Source: a bacterium (GTDB taxonomy: Bacteria; Tectomicrobia; Entotheonellia; Entotheonellales; Entotheonellaceae). Taken from it: a stretch of DNA of 13,244 bases. The stretch covers positions 1 to 13,244 of the forward strand of contig JAPULM010000447.1 in the NCBI GenBank assembly GCA_027294925.1, written 5' to 3'. The first letter of the stretch is position 1, and each line of letters starts with the position of its first letter. The notes under the pieces are model-generated. The model was not told the DNA's origin and made no database searches. It saw only the letters and a program-made list of their open reading frames with translations. Positions 1 to 6,851 of this stretch are shown piece by piece. A program made the position numbers and the translations under genes.

Positions 1-137
1 CGTCAGGTCATGGTTTTGCTCCGCGCTGCCTTCAGACCCCGCCTCACAACGACGCCCTTGCGCTTCGCTAACACTTCACCGCCATCAGGTTGTGTAGAGG
101 ACTTGCACCTCCAAGCTGCCAAACATGCTCGGCACAC
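1..137 (-). mobile_element. Group II intron, 5' end of domain I (truncated by window edge)
   Basis: Read on the minus strand, the sequence starts at position 137 with GTGTGCC, matching the GUGYG 5' splice-site consensus of group II introns. It continues with GGAGGTGCAAGTCCTCTAC (about 112-94), then a GCGAAGCGCAAGGGCGTCG stretch (about 67-49), then GTGAGGCGGGGTCTGAAGG. These blocks, in this order, are the familiar domain I landmarks of bacterial group II introns. The rest of the ribozyme and any reverse transcriptase/maturase gene would lie to the left of the window. The plus-strand open frame over this stretch is the antisense of the ribozyme and should not be called a protein. The intron start rests on motif recognition, not on a folded model. 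Confidence 0.82.
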
Positions 138-557
138 AACGAAGTCGCTGCGCGACAGGTTGTGGCCCGCAAACTTTGTCATGCGTGACCGAGCGCGACG
201 GCTCTATTTTAGTACCCTTATCAAAGTGTCTGTTTCTATTAAACCACAATAATTTGTCCTAATACGTCAACCTGGCGCAAGTTGTTCCCCAGGTATCAAA
301 GGCCATATCACGGGTTGAATATCCCTGGGCCGTTTCTGGAGACCACTACGCAGCGAGGCATTCCGACCACTATTCTTCTTGCCTTAATTGTCGTAACGTG
401 CAACCCTTGGCCTGTCCGAATATCACCACAGCAAGCCTCGCACGCCTGCATCCGTAGAGGTGGATTCGGGACGTCAAATGCTCTGAAACCTGGCGAGATG
501 TTGGGTCCAGAGCGCAAAGAGGGATTTCTCCATAGGAGTTTCTAGGGAGGGATGAAA
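138..557. other. Intergenic spacer, no gene recognised
   Basis: About 420 bases between the intron start and the propeller gene. Open frames on both strands here have no recognisable domain and no convincing ribosome site. Two items stand out. A short GTCGC-TGC-GCGAC dyad at 144-156 lies six bases outside the intron boundary. The purine block AGGGAGGG at 544-551 serves the gene that follows. Confidence 0.6.
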
Positions 558-1541
558 ATGGACAAGATGGTTATGCTTGTCGGCACGATTGGCCAGGGTG
601 TCATGCGAAGCAGCGATGATGGCGAGTCCTGGCAGCGCATTGGGATTTACCAGGGCATGCATTCCGACGCCATGGTACGCACGCTGGCGCACCATCCCCA
701 GCGGCCAGAGATCGTCTATGCTGGTACGGACAAGGGCCTGTATTGTAGTGACAACGCGGGTGAGAGCTGGGAACATGTAGAGTCGCCGCTAAGTCCGTAT
801 GCCGTCTGGGCTTTGACGATCGACCCGGTCAATCCGGAGATCATGTTTGCCGGTACCGGGACACCATGTCGGGCCACGCTGTTTCAGTCGACGGACGCTG
901 GCAAAACCTGGCAGGAGCGCCAGACCGCCATCGCAGACGAATGTCCGAATGTCGGTATCCCGCGCATCACCGGAATTGCCGTTGACCCGGTGCACCGTGA
1001 CAATATCTGGATGGGCATCGAGGTCGATGGAGTGAGGTGCAGTGGCGATGGCGGCACAACTTGGAAGGCACTCAACGGCGCCATCCCCAATCCCGATGTG
1101 CACAGCGTCGCCGTGGCCGCAGGGCCTCCCAAAACCGTCTTCGTGGTGGTGAACAACGAGGTTTACACCAGTGCCGATGATGGCGCCACGTGGGAGGCAC
1201 TGAACATTCGCGAGACATTCCCGTGGTCCTATCCGCGCAGCATTTTCGTGCCGCCGGACCATCCGGAAACGGTCTTTCTGACCATCGGTGATACGACCCC
1301 GGGGCGTACCGGCACCGTGATGCGCTCGAAAGATGTGGGCAAAACGTGGGAGAGCTTGACCCTACCCACGCCTCCCAATTCGGCCATGTGGTCCGTGCAC
1401 GCACGGCCAGATGCGCCCCACGTCATGCTGGCCGGCAGCCGTTACGGGTACCTGTATCGCAGCGACGACGGTGGCGACACGTGGCAGAAGTTGTGGCGTG
1501 AACTCAGCGAGATCAATAGCCTGCTGGCCATTCCGGCCTAG
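558..1541 (+). CDS. Asp-box (BNR-like) repeat beta-propeller protein
   Basis: About 327 residues with seven copies of the Asp-box signature S-x-D-x-G-x-T/S-W. Counted from an ATG at 552, they start near residues 20, 66, 113, 164, 207, 259 and 304: SSDDGESW, SDNAGESW, STDAGKTW, SGDGGTTW, SADDGATW, SKDVGKTW, SDDGGDTW. The 43-52 residue spacing and repeat number predict a complete seven-bladed propeller, as in the sialidase/VPS10/YCF48-like group. No signal peptide, membrane segment or sialidase catalytic set (Arg triad, nucleophile Tyr/Glu) is evident, so a cytoplasmic binding or scaffold role is more likely than a glycosidase. ATG 558 is preferred over ATG 552 because AGGGAGGG at 544-551 abuts 552 but sits six bases from 558. 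The ligand and neighbours give no specific function. Confidence 0.85.
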   Translation: MDKMVMLVGTIGQGVMRSSDDGESWQRIGIYQGMHSDAMVRTLAHHPQRPEIVYAGTDKGLYCSDNAGESWEHVESPLSPYAVWALTIDPVNPEIMFAGTGTPCRATLFQSTDAGKTWQERQTAIADECPNVGIPRITGIAVDPVHRDNIWMGIEVDGVRCSGDGGTTWKALNGAIPNPDVHSVAVAAGPPKTVFVVVNNEVYTSADDGATWEALNIRETFPWSYPRSIFVPPDHPETVFLTIGDTTPGRTGTVMRSKDVGKTWESLTLPTPPNSAMWSVHARPDAPHVMLAGSRYGYLYRSDDGGDTWQKLWRELSEINSLLAIPA

Positions 1542-1636
1542 GACCCGTTATGTTGTAGTCCAGCCGATTGCGTCCTTGATTTGGAAGGCCGAAAATGACA
1601 GGACTTGATGTCCCTGTTGATGGCAGATGATGGGAA

Positions 1637-1661
1637 GGTAGACACCCAAACGGTGTCTACC
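1637..1661. terminator. Strong hairpin downstream of propeller gene
   Basis: A perfect 10-bp inverted repeat, GGTAGACACC and GGTGTCTACC, around the loop CAAAC. It lies about 95 bases after the propeller stop codon. There is no T-run after it (TCTAGATTC), so a classical intrinsic terminator is uncertain. A REP-like palindrome is the alternative. Confidence 0.5.
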
Positions 1662-1722
1662 TCTAGATTCGCTCACCACATGCTCCTACTCTACGAACCT
1701 GGCCTGGATAAAGTATGGACAG

Positions 1723-1751
1723 TTTGATGACACCGAATCGGTGTCATCAAA
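1723..1751. repeat. Perfect 13-bp inverted repeat (REP-like or terminator)
   Basis: Arms TTTGATGACACCG and CGGTGTCATCAAA around the three-base loop AAT. The flanking A-run on one strand and T-run on the other would make it a bidirectional rho-independent terminator shape. Its core GACACC...GGTGTC is the same as in the hairpin at 1637-1661, so the two may be related REP-type palindromes and not independent terminators. Confidence 0.6.
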
Positions 1752-3143
1752 ATCACGGCGCATCCCCATGAACCCCGCCACCATCCCCCAGCTCGCCCTG
1801 GAAGCCTCCCCCCGATCCCCGCCCAGCACCCGAGCTATGCCTACTCGCTGCTGTGGCGCAGATGGCGTTACGCGACTTGCAAAAGCGCCAGCACCAGCCA
1901 ACACGCCGGCATATCTCAGCACTTGGGCGGTGCCCTCACTGAAGCCACTGGAGGTAAGGAGATGCTGGGGGGTCGTGTGGTTGGCTTTGTCGGGTGCACG
2001 GGAGTGCGTGGTTATGTATTAGTCATGGACAACGAAGCGATCGATATCAAGGTTGGTATATCGACTACACAGGCAAACGGTGCTTCTTTACGGGAACGCG
2101 TAGTCGTGGCGATACACTACGCATAGCTCAGCGAAAAGAGGACGAGCATCGGGAAATTCGACTCGGATACCGTCCAACACCTGCTTCGCAGACGTATGAC
2201 GCGCCAACTGCAAATGTCATAGACGCATATCTTACCTGGGGACAAATCCAGGGTGGCCGCAGTGGACGTCCCTGGGGAGAGGAACATGTCCGCAAACGTC
2301 GCGAGCATCTACAATGGTGGCAGCATTATCTGCAATTGAAAACCACCGCGGATTTAATTGGATGCGTAACTCGGGTTGAGACAGCACTACACACGTTACA
2401 TCGGGAGGGGAGAGCAGGGAGACATTAGCCAATTATGCTGAATCTCTTAAGGCCTTCTGCACATGGTGTGTGCAGCGGAAATATCTCACTGCTAACCCTC
2501 TGCAAGCCCTTGGTTCTTTCGACAAGACACCAAAGACTCGACGTCGAGCAATGACCATTGATGAAATCACACGCCTGCTAGCTGTCTGCCCTATACATCG
2601 GCAACTCTTGTATGAGGTGGCTCTGCTGTCTGGTCTCCGTGCCAAAGAGCTGCGCAATCTGGGTCTCAAACATCTCGATATGCAGCGTAGGGGTTTTCAC
2701 TTAAAGGCTGACTGGACGAAAGGCCGTAAGGATGGCTTCCAGTCCGTGCCTGTTATACTTCTGGAACGACTAGCCAATTATGCCCGTTCTGGTGAGCCTT
2801 TACGCCTTTACGATCGCTTCTATGCACGACCTGGCACAATATGTAAAGCTCCGAGCGATCCTTTACTTTACGTGCCATCGGACCCTGCGCGTACCTTGGA
2901 TCGGGACCTTAAAACGGCGGGGATTAAGAAAGTCACGGAAGAGGGAAAAGTCGATTTTCACGCGTCGCGGGTTGCCTATGTTACCTTGCTAATTGAACAT
3001 GGAGCGAATCCCAAAGAGGCTCAAGATATGGCGCGGCATGCTACCCCAGACATGACCATGAATATCTACGCGCGAAGCCGGGAAGGACAGCAGAATACAG
3101 TGATTGAGCGGGTTGCTGAGACGCTGTATGGCGCTATGACGTG

Positions 3144-3159
3144 TGACACATATGTGTCA
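3144..3159. repeat. Perfect 16-bp palindrome
   Basis: TGACACATATGTGTCA, inside the C-terminal tail of integrase copy 1 and about 85 bases before the tRNA-derived attachment site. It shares TGACAC...GTGTCA with the hairpin at 1723-1751. It could be an arm or accessory-protein site of the recombinase, or chance. Confidence 0.5.
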
Positions 3160-3242
3160 TCCGATGTCCAGGCGAAACAGGATGAAGAGACTATTGCCTT
3201 GCAAAACAATAACTTGCATGATGCTGTTGGTCACAATAGCGT

Positions 3243-3268
3243 GGGGGTTCAAATCCCCCCTTCGGCAT
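3243..3268 (+). other. tRNA 3' end (T-arm and acceptor strand), integrase attachment site
   Basis: GGGGG-TTCAAAT-CCCCC forms a perfect five-pair T-arm with a seven-base T-loop. It is followed by a seven-base acceptor strand CTTCGGC and discriminator A, exactly as in a tRNA 3' end. The expected 5' strand GCCGAAG is typical of tRNA-Leu, and the preceding 3223-3240 can fold as a long variable arm (GCTGTTG with CAATAGC). No D-arm or anticodon arm precedes it, so this is a fragment, as expected at an attachment site left by tRNA-targeting integrases. Both integrase relics end at or across it. Confidence 0.72.
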
Positions 3269-4482
3269 TGTCTGTTTCCCCGTCAACGGCGGACACATCG
3301 TCCGTTCCCATGATCTCATCGTGCATGCTATGTACATGCGTGGCTGTCGGTACCAGTGCCTCACCGACTTGCTCAACAAGTCCTGCTAATTGCTCATCGC
3401 GTACCCTGGCATAGACGTTTGTCGTGAGATGTGGCGTAATATGCCGCGCAAGCTCTTGTACTTCTTTCAGCGTCGCCCTGTTCTCAAATAGCATGGTGAT
3501 ATACGCCACACGACAGGCGTGAAAATCGACTTTGCCCGCTGAGGTCATTTTCGAGATGTCAGCGGCCTTGAGGGCTCGATCGAGTGACCGGGCCGGGTCG
3601 CTCGGCACATAACAACAGGGGATCGTCCGGATACGTCCTCTTTACGCCTGCCCGTTCATAGTTGATGGCATAGAGGCGACGCACTTCACCGGTTTCAACC
3701 CAGGTTGTCAGCCGCTCAATCAGCGTTGCAGGTAGCGGCTGAAAGTCCGATCGTCGGTTTTTTGTCCAGGCACTCTCTAAGTGGAGACCACATCGGTTTG
3801 TATCAAGATGTTTCGGGGTGAGGTGTCGGAGTTCTCCCGCACGCAACCCCGAGCAAAAGGCCATTTCAAGGAGCAGTCGCTGGTCAAACGGGCAGTGGTC
3901 AAGCAACCGCCGGATTTCGGCAATGCTTAAAGCACGTCGCGTGACGGTTGGGGTCGTATCAAAGCCTTTGAGTTTTATAAGCGGGTCGTTTGCCAGATAT
4001 CCGCGCTCGACACACCAGCGGCAAAAGGCGCGCAGCGTTTCTGCATAGTTGGTAAGCGTTTCCCCGGTTCTCCCTTGCCCCTGAAGCATCCGAAGTGCAG
4101 CTTCGACTTTCGGAAGACATCCGACTAAATCGCCAAGTTCCTGTAGGCCGAGAGATTCCTGTCACCAATCAAGCTGCCGCTGTCGCTTGCGGGTATGGGT
4201 AAGACTCCAAGCCCTACCGCCTCTGCCGCCCTGGCTTTTGTCCCAGGCGATATATTCAACAACGACACTGTTCAGAGGGCGCAAGGCATGCTGGTCCTCC
4301 ACCTTGGGGAGTGGCTTGTACCCATAGCGCATCTGACGGTGTTCGTCCTCGAGACGTTTGGCCATGCGGCGGGTTTGTGTTTTATTACTGGTGCCGACGA
4401 AATAGCGCTGTTTGCCAGTACGGTCGATAAACCACCCTTGATACTTGCCGGAACGGAGGGGTTTGGAGCGTACGCCTGCCAT
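3249..4482 (-). pseudogene. Tyrosine recombinase (phage-type integrase) copy 2, nonsense plus frameshift
   Basis: Starts at ATG 4482 (MAGVRSKPLRSGKYQGWF), with GAGGG at 4494-4490 as ribosome site. Arm-binding region to about residue 65, then core-binding region. An in-frame TGA at 4164-4162 replaces the second Trp of the WW pair seen in copy 1; the same frame continues to about 3612. One extra base near 3612 then shifts the reading, so that DDPLLL must be joined to VPSDPAR in the next frame, by direct comparison with copy 1. Catalytic Arg (SGLRAGELR), His-x-x-Arg (FHACR), His (ARHITP) and Tyr (NVYAR) are retained. The last codons overlap the tRNA 3' fragment antisense (NAEGGI, stop at 3251-3249). 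It is clearly paralogous to copy 1 along its whole length. Two separate lesions argue for a genuine pseudogene. Confidence 0.85.
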
Positions 4483-4486
4483 AGTC

Positions 4487-4777
4487 TTACCCTCGATAGG
4501 ATGCGAGTTCGGTGATCTTGTATGAGGCAATGCTGACATCGTGGTTGGCACGATCGATTGCAGCCTCGACGTGACGGATAATTGCGCCTACGGTCCAGAT
4601 GTTGCGGCCGATGAAACGAAAAGGCGGAGGAAGCTCTTGCCGGTCCACAGCACGCTTGATACTTTTAGGGTCTCGGTGGAGTACCCGGGCTAATTCTGGG
4701 GCGTCTAAATCGACGCCGAAAATTTCCCCGGTATTTGGCTCTTCGGTATGCCTAGAGATTTTATCGGGCCATGGAAG
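4487..4777 (-). pseudogene. Excisionase/AlpA-like helix-turn-helix protein, 5' truncated
   Basis: Open from 4777 to TAA at 4489-4487, four bases upstream of the integrase copy 2 start. The reading gives GVDLDAPELARVLHRDPKSI, then KRAVDRQELPPPFRFIGRNI, then WTVGAIIRHVEAAIDRAN. This is the layout of a winged MerR/AlpA-type HTH_17 domain: select-the-helix LAxxL, recognition helix, Pro-Pro wing, then a W-x-V-x-x-I helix. Such small proteins directly upstream of a tyrosine integrase are usually excisionases (directionality factors). No ATG, GTG or TTG start lies before the HTH core, and the 5' end abuts the transposase-like ORF, so the start was probably lost when that segment moved in. The coding call is from my own translation; no homolog search was possible. 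Confidence 0.65.
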
Positions 4778-5525
4778 TCACCGACAGTACGTTGTTTAGC
4801 GGCATGGTCACTTCGTCATCGACCTCCAAGGGTGCCCCCTGTAATAATTCATAGCCATTTGATAATGTGGAGATTACTGCACTTTTTGAACGGTTTTTGG
4901 AGCCGCCAAGCAGCTCCACGTGGTGATGGCGATCCGCCTCGAACCGGCTTTCAAGACTGCCGGGGTTGGGCAGCACGTAACGCCTCTGCTTGGTCAGCGA
5001 GGACACCGAGCCGATCACCTCTTGCTGCTGCGCCACACTGATCTCCAGCACCCGTTGCGCCTCGGCACCACGCCGGAACAAGGTGATGAAGGATTTGCAA
5101 GCGGCCAGCTGAGCCAGAGCGGCTCGCAGTTTGGCGAAGGCCGACCGCGCTCGGGTTCGCCCCGGCGCGGCATGGTGTAGCCGTCGATCGGCCCACTTGA
5201 CGAGGCGATGGAGGTGCATAAAACGGCCTTTGGTCGACGTCTTGGGAGGGGCCAGACCAGCCAACACGCTTGGTTTGAGATGTCGAGCATCGACAAAGAG
5301 TGGGAGGCTGATTTGGACCCAATCGACTTTACGTAGGCGGTCCGGCAGGGCGAGACGCTGGGCGCTGAGCTCGGCCTCGGTCTGCTTGGCTCGTTTCTTA
5401 TACGCATCTCGCTCCCGTTTAACACGCTGCAGTGCTTTGCGCAGGTAGCGATTGTCATCGGCCCGGCTTGTGGCTTTTTGCTGCCACTGTTGTCGACTTT
5501 GCTTGACTTTATAGGGTGAGCTCAT
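4761..5525 (-). pseudogene. Transposase-like protein lacking its central domain
   Basis: 254 residues from ATG 5525 (MSSPYKVKQSRQQW). Residues about 10-56 are a charged, Lys/Arg/Glu-rich predicted coiled coil. KVDWVQISLPLFVDAR follows at 66-81, then the reading jumps to VLAGLAPPKTSTKGRFMHLH and RLVKWADRRLHHAAPG. From memory, a family of much longer transposases begins with MSSPYKVKQSR and carries the LAPPK-x-S-T-K-x-R-F-M-x-L-H-R-L-V-K-W-A block near its C-terminus, with the catalytic part in between. If so, this copy has lost its catalytic middle in frame. The last 70 or so residues look unlike the rest and may be read-through into older DNA. No terminal inverted repeats were found by eye. 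Confidence 0.55.
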
Positions 5526-5620
5526 CGTCTGAGTTGTCCTTGGCGTGCATCCGAGATCGAAAGCCACGAGATCACCATGGCCCTTGAGAGAAGGTGTGAT
5601 TGAGTATAGGCTGGGCGTGG

Positions 5621-5634
5621 GGTGGACGTCCACC
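5621..5634. repeat. Perfect 14-bp palindrome
   Basis: GGTGGACGTCCACC, about 95 bases upstream of the transposase-like start and just at the beginning of the Cys-rich open frame. It could be an operator or the end of an insertion. There is no poly-T, so a terminator is unlikely. Confidence 0.4.
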
Positions 5635-6122
5635 TGAGCCGCCCAGTCGCTGCCTATGGAGAAGAGGCTTTGACTTACAACCGGATGGAAGCGAAACCGA
5701 TTGCTGGAGAGCATTGTCGGTTCGGTGGCAGTCGTCAGGTAGCGTTGGTCAAAACGCGCTGTTGTGAGCAGTGGATTTGTTGCGACACCGCTTTCATGTC
5801 ATTTCGCGGTGGTGGGTTTTGCCAATTTGAGCATGAAAACGATAGTGCCTGTCATTTCCACTACCATGAGGGCCATCAAGGATGGTTGCAGAATTGTGGG
5901 GAGCGTCGAGGCCAAATTCCGGGCAAGAAATATCGACCCCTAATGCTCGCTTTTAGACGCCCCAGGTCAGACGTAGAGGCCAAATATAACCAGATCTTGC
6001 AGCGCGTGCAACAGCAAAACCAGCCTCATGTCGAAGCTGGTCGGGCTAAATCCTCTAGAGAATTGGAACGACGGCTACGTGCGCGTCGTAAGAAAGACGT
6101 CACGCATGCTGATTCTGGCTGA
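5622..6122 (+). CDS. Cys/His-rich, zinc-ribbon-like ORF, probably a fragment
   Basis: The open frame is 166 residues. Only residues about 38-95 look like conserved protein. Counted from the first ATG they carry Cys47-Cys48, Cys53-Cys54, Cys67, His71, Cys77, His78, His80, His82, His85 and Cys92, with aromatic residues between (WICCDTAFMSF, CQFEHEN, CHFHYHEGHQGW). That density and spacing suggest a metal-binding, probably zinc, fold. The C-terminal half is Arg/Gln-rich with no recognisable motif. No good ribosome site precedes the ATG at 5622; an ATG at 5685 is possible. The gene lies between transposase debris and the HEPN operon, so it could be an element cargo fragment. I do not recognise the family with certainty. 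Confidence 0.4.
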   Translation: MDVHLSRPVAAYGEEALTYNRMEAKPIAGEHCRFGGSRQVALVKTRCCEQWICCDTAFMSFRGGGFCQFEHENDSACHFHYHEGHQGWLQNCGERRGQIPGKKYRPLMLAFRRPRSDVEAKYNQILQRVQQQNQPHVEAGRAKSSRELERRLRARRKKDVTHADSG

Positions 6123-6165
6123 TCATGACGTGGGCGGCTATTCATCCCTTGATTCCTATCCACAA

Positions 6166-6453
6166 TTATTCCGGACCTGGCATCAAGGCAATCGAAATAC
6201 CGGTATCCAGTAGAATATCGATGGCGACGTCAGCTGATGCTTCATAGATTTCAATGTTCTGATCGTCTTCGGTAGGCACCGGGGCATAGACATAGACCGT
6301 ACCTTCGTTTCCCGGGCCGGCAGTGGCCTTGGCCGCCAGGTCTGGATAGCGTCGCGACAGTTCATCAATGTACCGAATGGCCGCCCGGCGTTCCGGATAG
6401 GACAGTTCAGAAAAATAGGTGCCATAATGGTGAGATACCGCTTCCAAAGACAT
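6166..6453 (-). CDS. Small partner of the HEPN protein (candidate antitoxin)
   Basis: 95 residues: an N-terminal helical part (SHHYGTYFSELSYPERRAAI), a GPGNEGTVYVYAP strand-rich centre and a C-terminal ASADVAIDILLDTGISIALM segment. It starts two bases after the stop of the HEPN gene, so translation is probably coupled. HEPN genes are commonly paired with a minimal nucleotidyltransferase (MNT). The C-terminal strand-helix-strand ending in a 'DILLDTGISIALMP' pattern is reminiscent of MNT C-termini, but the MNT active site (GSRARGD and paired Asp) is absent. It is therefore either a degenerate MNT or a different partner. No signal peptide or membrane segment. Function is inferred from context only. 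Confidence 0.7.
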   Translation of the reverse strand: MSLEAVSHHYGTYFSELSYPERRAAIRYIDELSRRYPDLAAKATAGPGNEGTVYVYAPVPTEDDQNIEIYEASADVAIDILLDTGISIALMPGPE

Positions 6454-6455
6454 GG

Positions 6456-6851
6456 TTATGGCGTCCTTTGTTCTTGTAAAGTGATATGAACCTGTTGCAC
6501 TAGCTGTCTGGCCTTGCCGAGGCTCCGCTCGGCAACCCTTTGACTGATCTGCCTGTGGTCATAATCCGCCTGATGGCGTCGCGATTTCAGGTCGTCCAGT
6601 GTACTGGCCATCGTCTGGGGAAAGACCTTTCGTCTGTGGATCAGGCGGCGGACAAACTCGGCGGTAATTTCACCGTGGTCCCAGTATCTCCCTCTGCGCT
6701 GAAAATCCGTCAGGGCAAGGAGGGCAGCAATCGCAGCCTGGAAGGCTGAGAAATAGGCTCGACTGACGCAGGGATCATAACTGCCAGACTCCAGATCACG
6801 TTCTGCAGCAGCCAGATTAAGCTCCGATTTGGAAAGATAGTCTTGCCACAT
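6456..6851 (-). CDS. HEPN-domain protein (candidate toxin)
   Basis: 131 residues, all-helical in appearance. The N-terminus MWQDYLSKSELNLAAAERDL followed by YDPCVSRAYFSAFQAAIAAL is the standard first two helices of small HEPN proteins (A-x-x-D-L, then A/S-R-A-Y-F-x-A-F). The C-terminal signature is RRHQADYDHR (residues 91-100), a variant of the R-x4-6-H/ADY motif that forms the RNase or AMPylation-acceptor site in HEPN toxins. Start ATG 6851 has AGGG five bases upstream. It is the first gene of a two-gene operon with the 95-residue protein. HEPN proteins act as RNases in toxin-antitoxin, abortive-infection and CRISPR-linked systems. Here the location inside a decayed integrative element supports a defence or addiction role, which is inference. 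Confidence 0.78.
   Translation of the reverse strand: MWQDYLSKSELNLAAAERDLESGSYDPCVSRAYFSAFQAAIAALLALTDFQRRGRYWDHGEITAEFVRRLIHRRKVFPQTMASTLDDLKSRRHQADYDHRQISQRVAERSLGKARQLVQQVHITLQEQRTP

Larger units (their letters stand above)
1542..1993. other. Spacer with two hairpins, no gene recognised
   Basis: About 450 bases. Open frames exist on both strands at 1686-2022 (Pro/Ala-rich on plus, Gly/Ala-rich on minus), but neither matches a family I recognise. A GGAGGTAAGGAG block at 1951-1962 gives a textbook ribosome site for ATG 1962. The frame opened there ends at 2126 and has no recognisable domain, although it could be a displaced start for the broken integrase that follows. The stretch may be a decayed insertion; this is a guess. 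Confidence 0.45.
1994..3414 (+). pseudogene. Tyrosine recombinase (phage-type integrase) copy 1, frameshifted
   Basis: The N-terminal arm-binding region (DRYQGWYIDYTGKRCFF, from about 2039) and the core-binding region (EEHVRKRREHLQWW) lie in one frame up to about 2418. The reading then shifts by one missing base near 2417-2419 into the frame that gives ETLANYAESLKAFC and the catalytic domain. Catalytic residues are all present: Arg in SGLRAKELR (2638), Lys region WTKGRK, His and Arg in FHASR (2959, 2968), His in ARHATP (3037) and nucleophile Tyr in NIYAR (3067-3069). The true start is unclear: the GTG at 1994 is in frame but has no good ribosome site, and an ATG at 2025 is out of frame by one base. 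The 3' end runs through a tRNA 3' fragment and then into the antisense of integrase copy 2, so the native C-terminus has been lost or overwritten. A sequencing indel could mimic the frameshift. Confidence 0.85.

Noticed and set aside
10..252. Plus-strand open frame over the left end as a protein gene
   Set aside because: It is the antisense of the group II intron domain I and its 5' exon; composition and motifs are RNA-driven, with no ribosome site.
282..545. Open frames upstream of the propeller gene
   Set aside because: No recognisable domain, no ribosome site, and the frame ends in the leader of the propeller gene.
1686..2022. Overlapping open frames on both strands
   Set aside because: Low-complexity Pro/Ala or Gly/Ala reading with no family resemblance I could defend; the minus reading vaguely recalled an IS91-type C-terminus but lacked the expected CPxCG motif.
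3180..3268. A complete tRNA gene
   Set aside because: Only the T-arm, acceptor 3' strand and perhaps a variable arm are present; no GCCGAAG 5' strand, D-arm or anticodon arm upstream.
4162..4164. TGA read as Trp (alternative genetic code)
   Set aside because: The hydrolase gene in this window ends on TGA at its family-typical length, so a simple nonsense mutation is the better explanation.
4599..4799. Plus-strand open frame beside integrase copy 2
   Set aside because: The opposite strand encodes the clear HTH protein, so this is its shadow.
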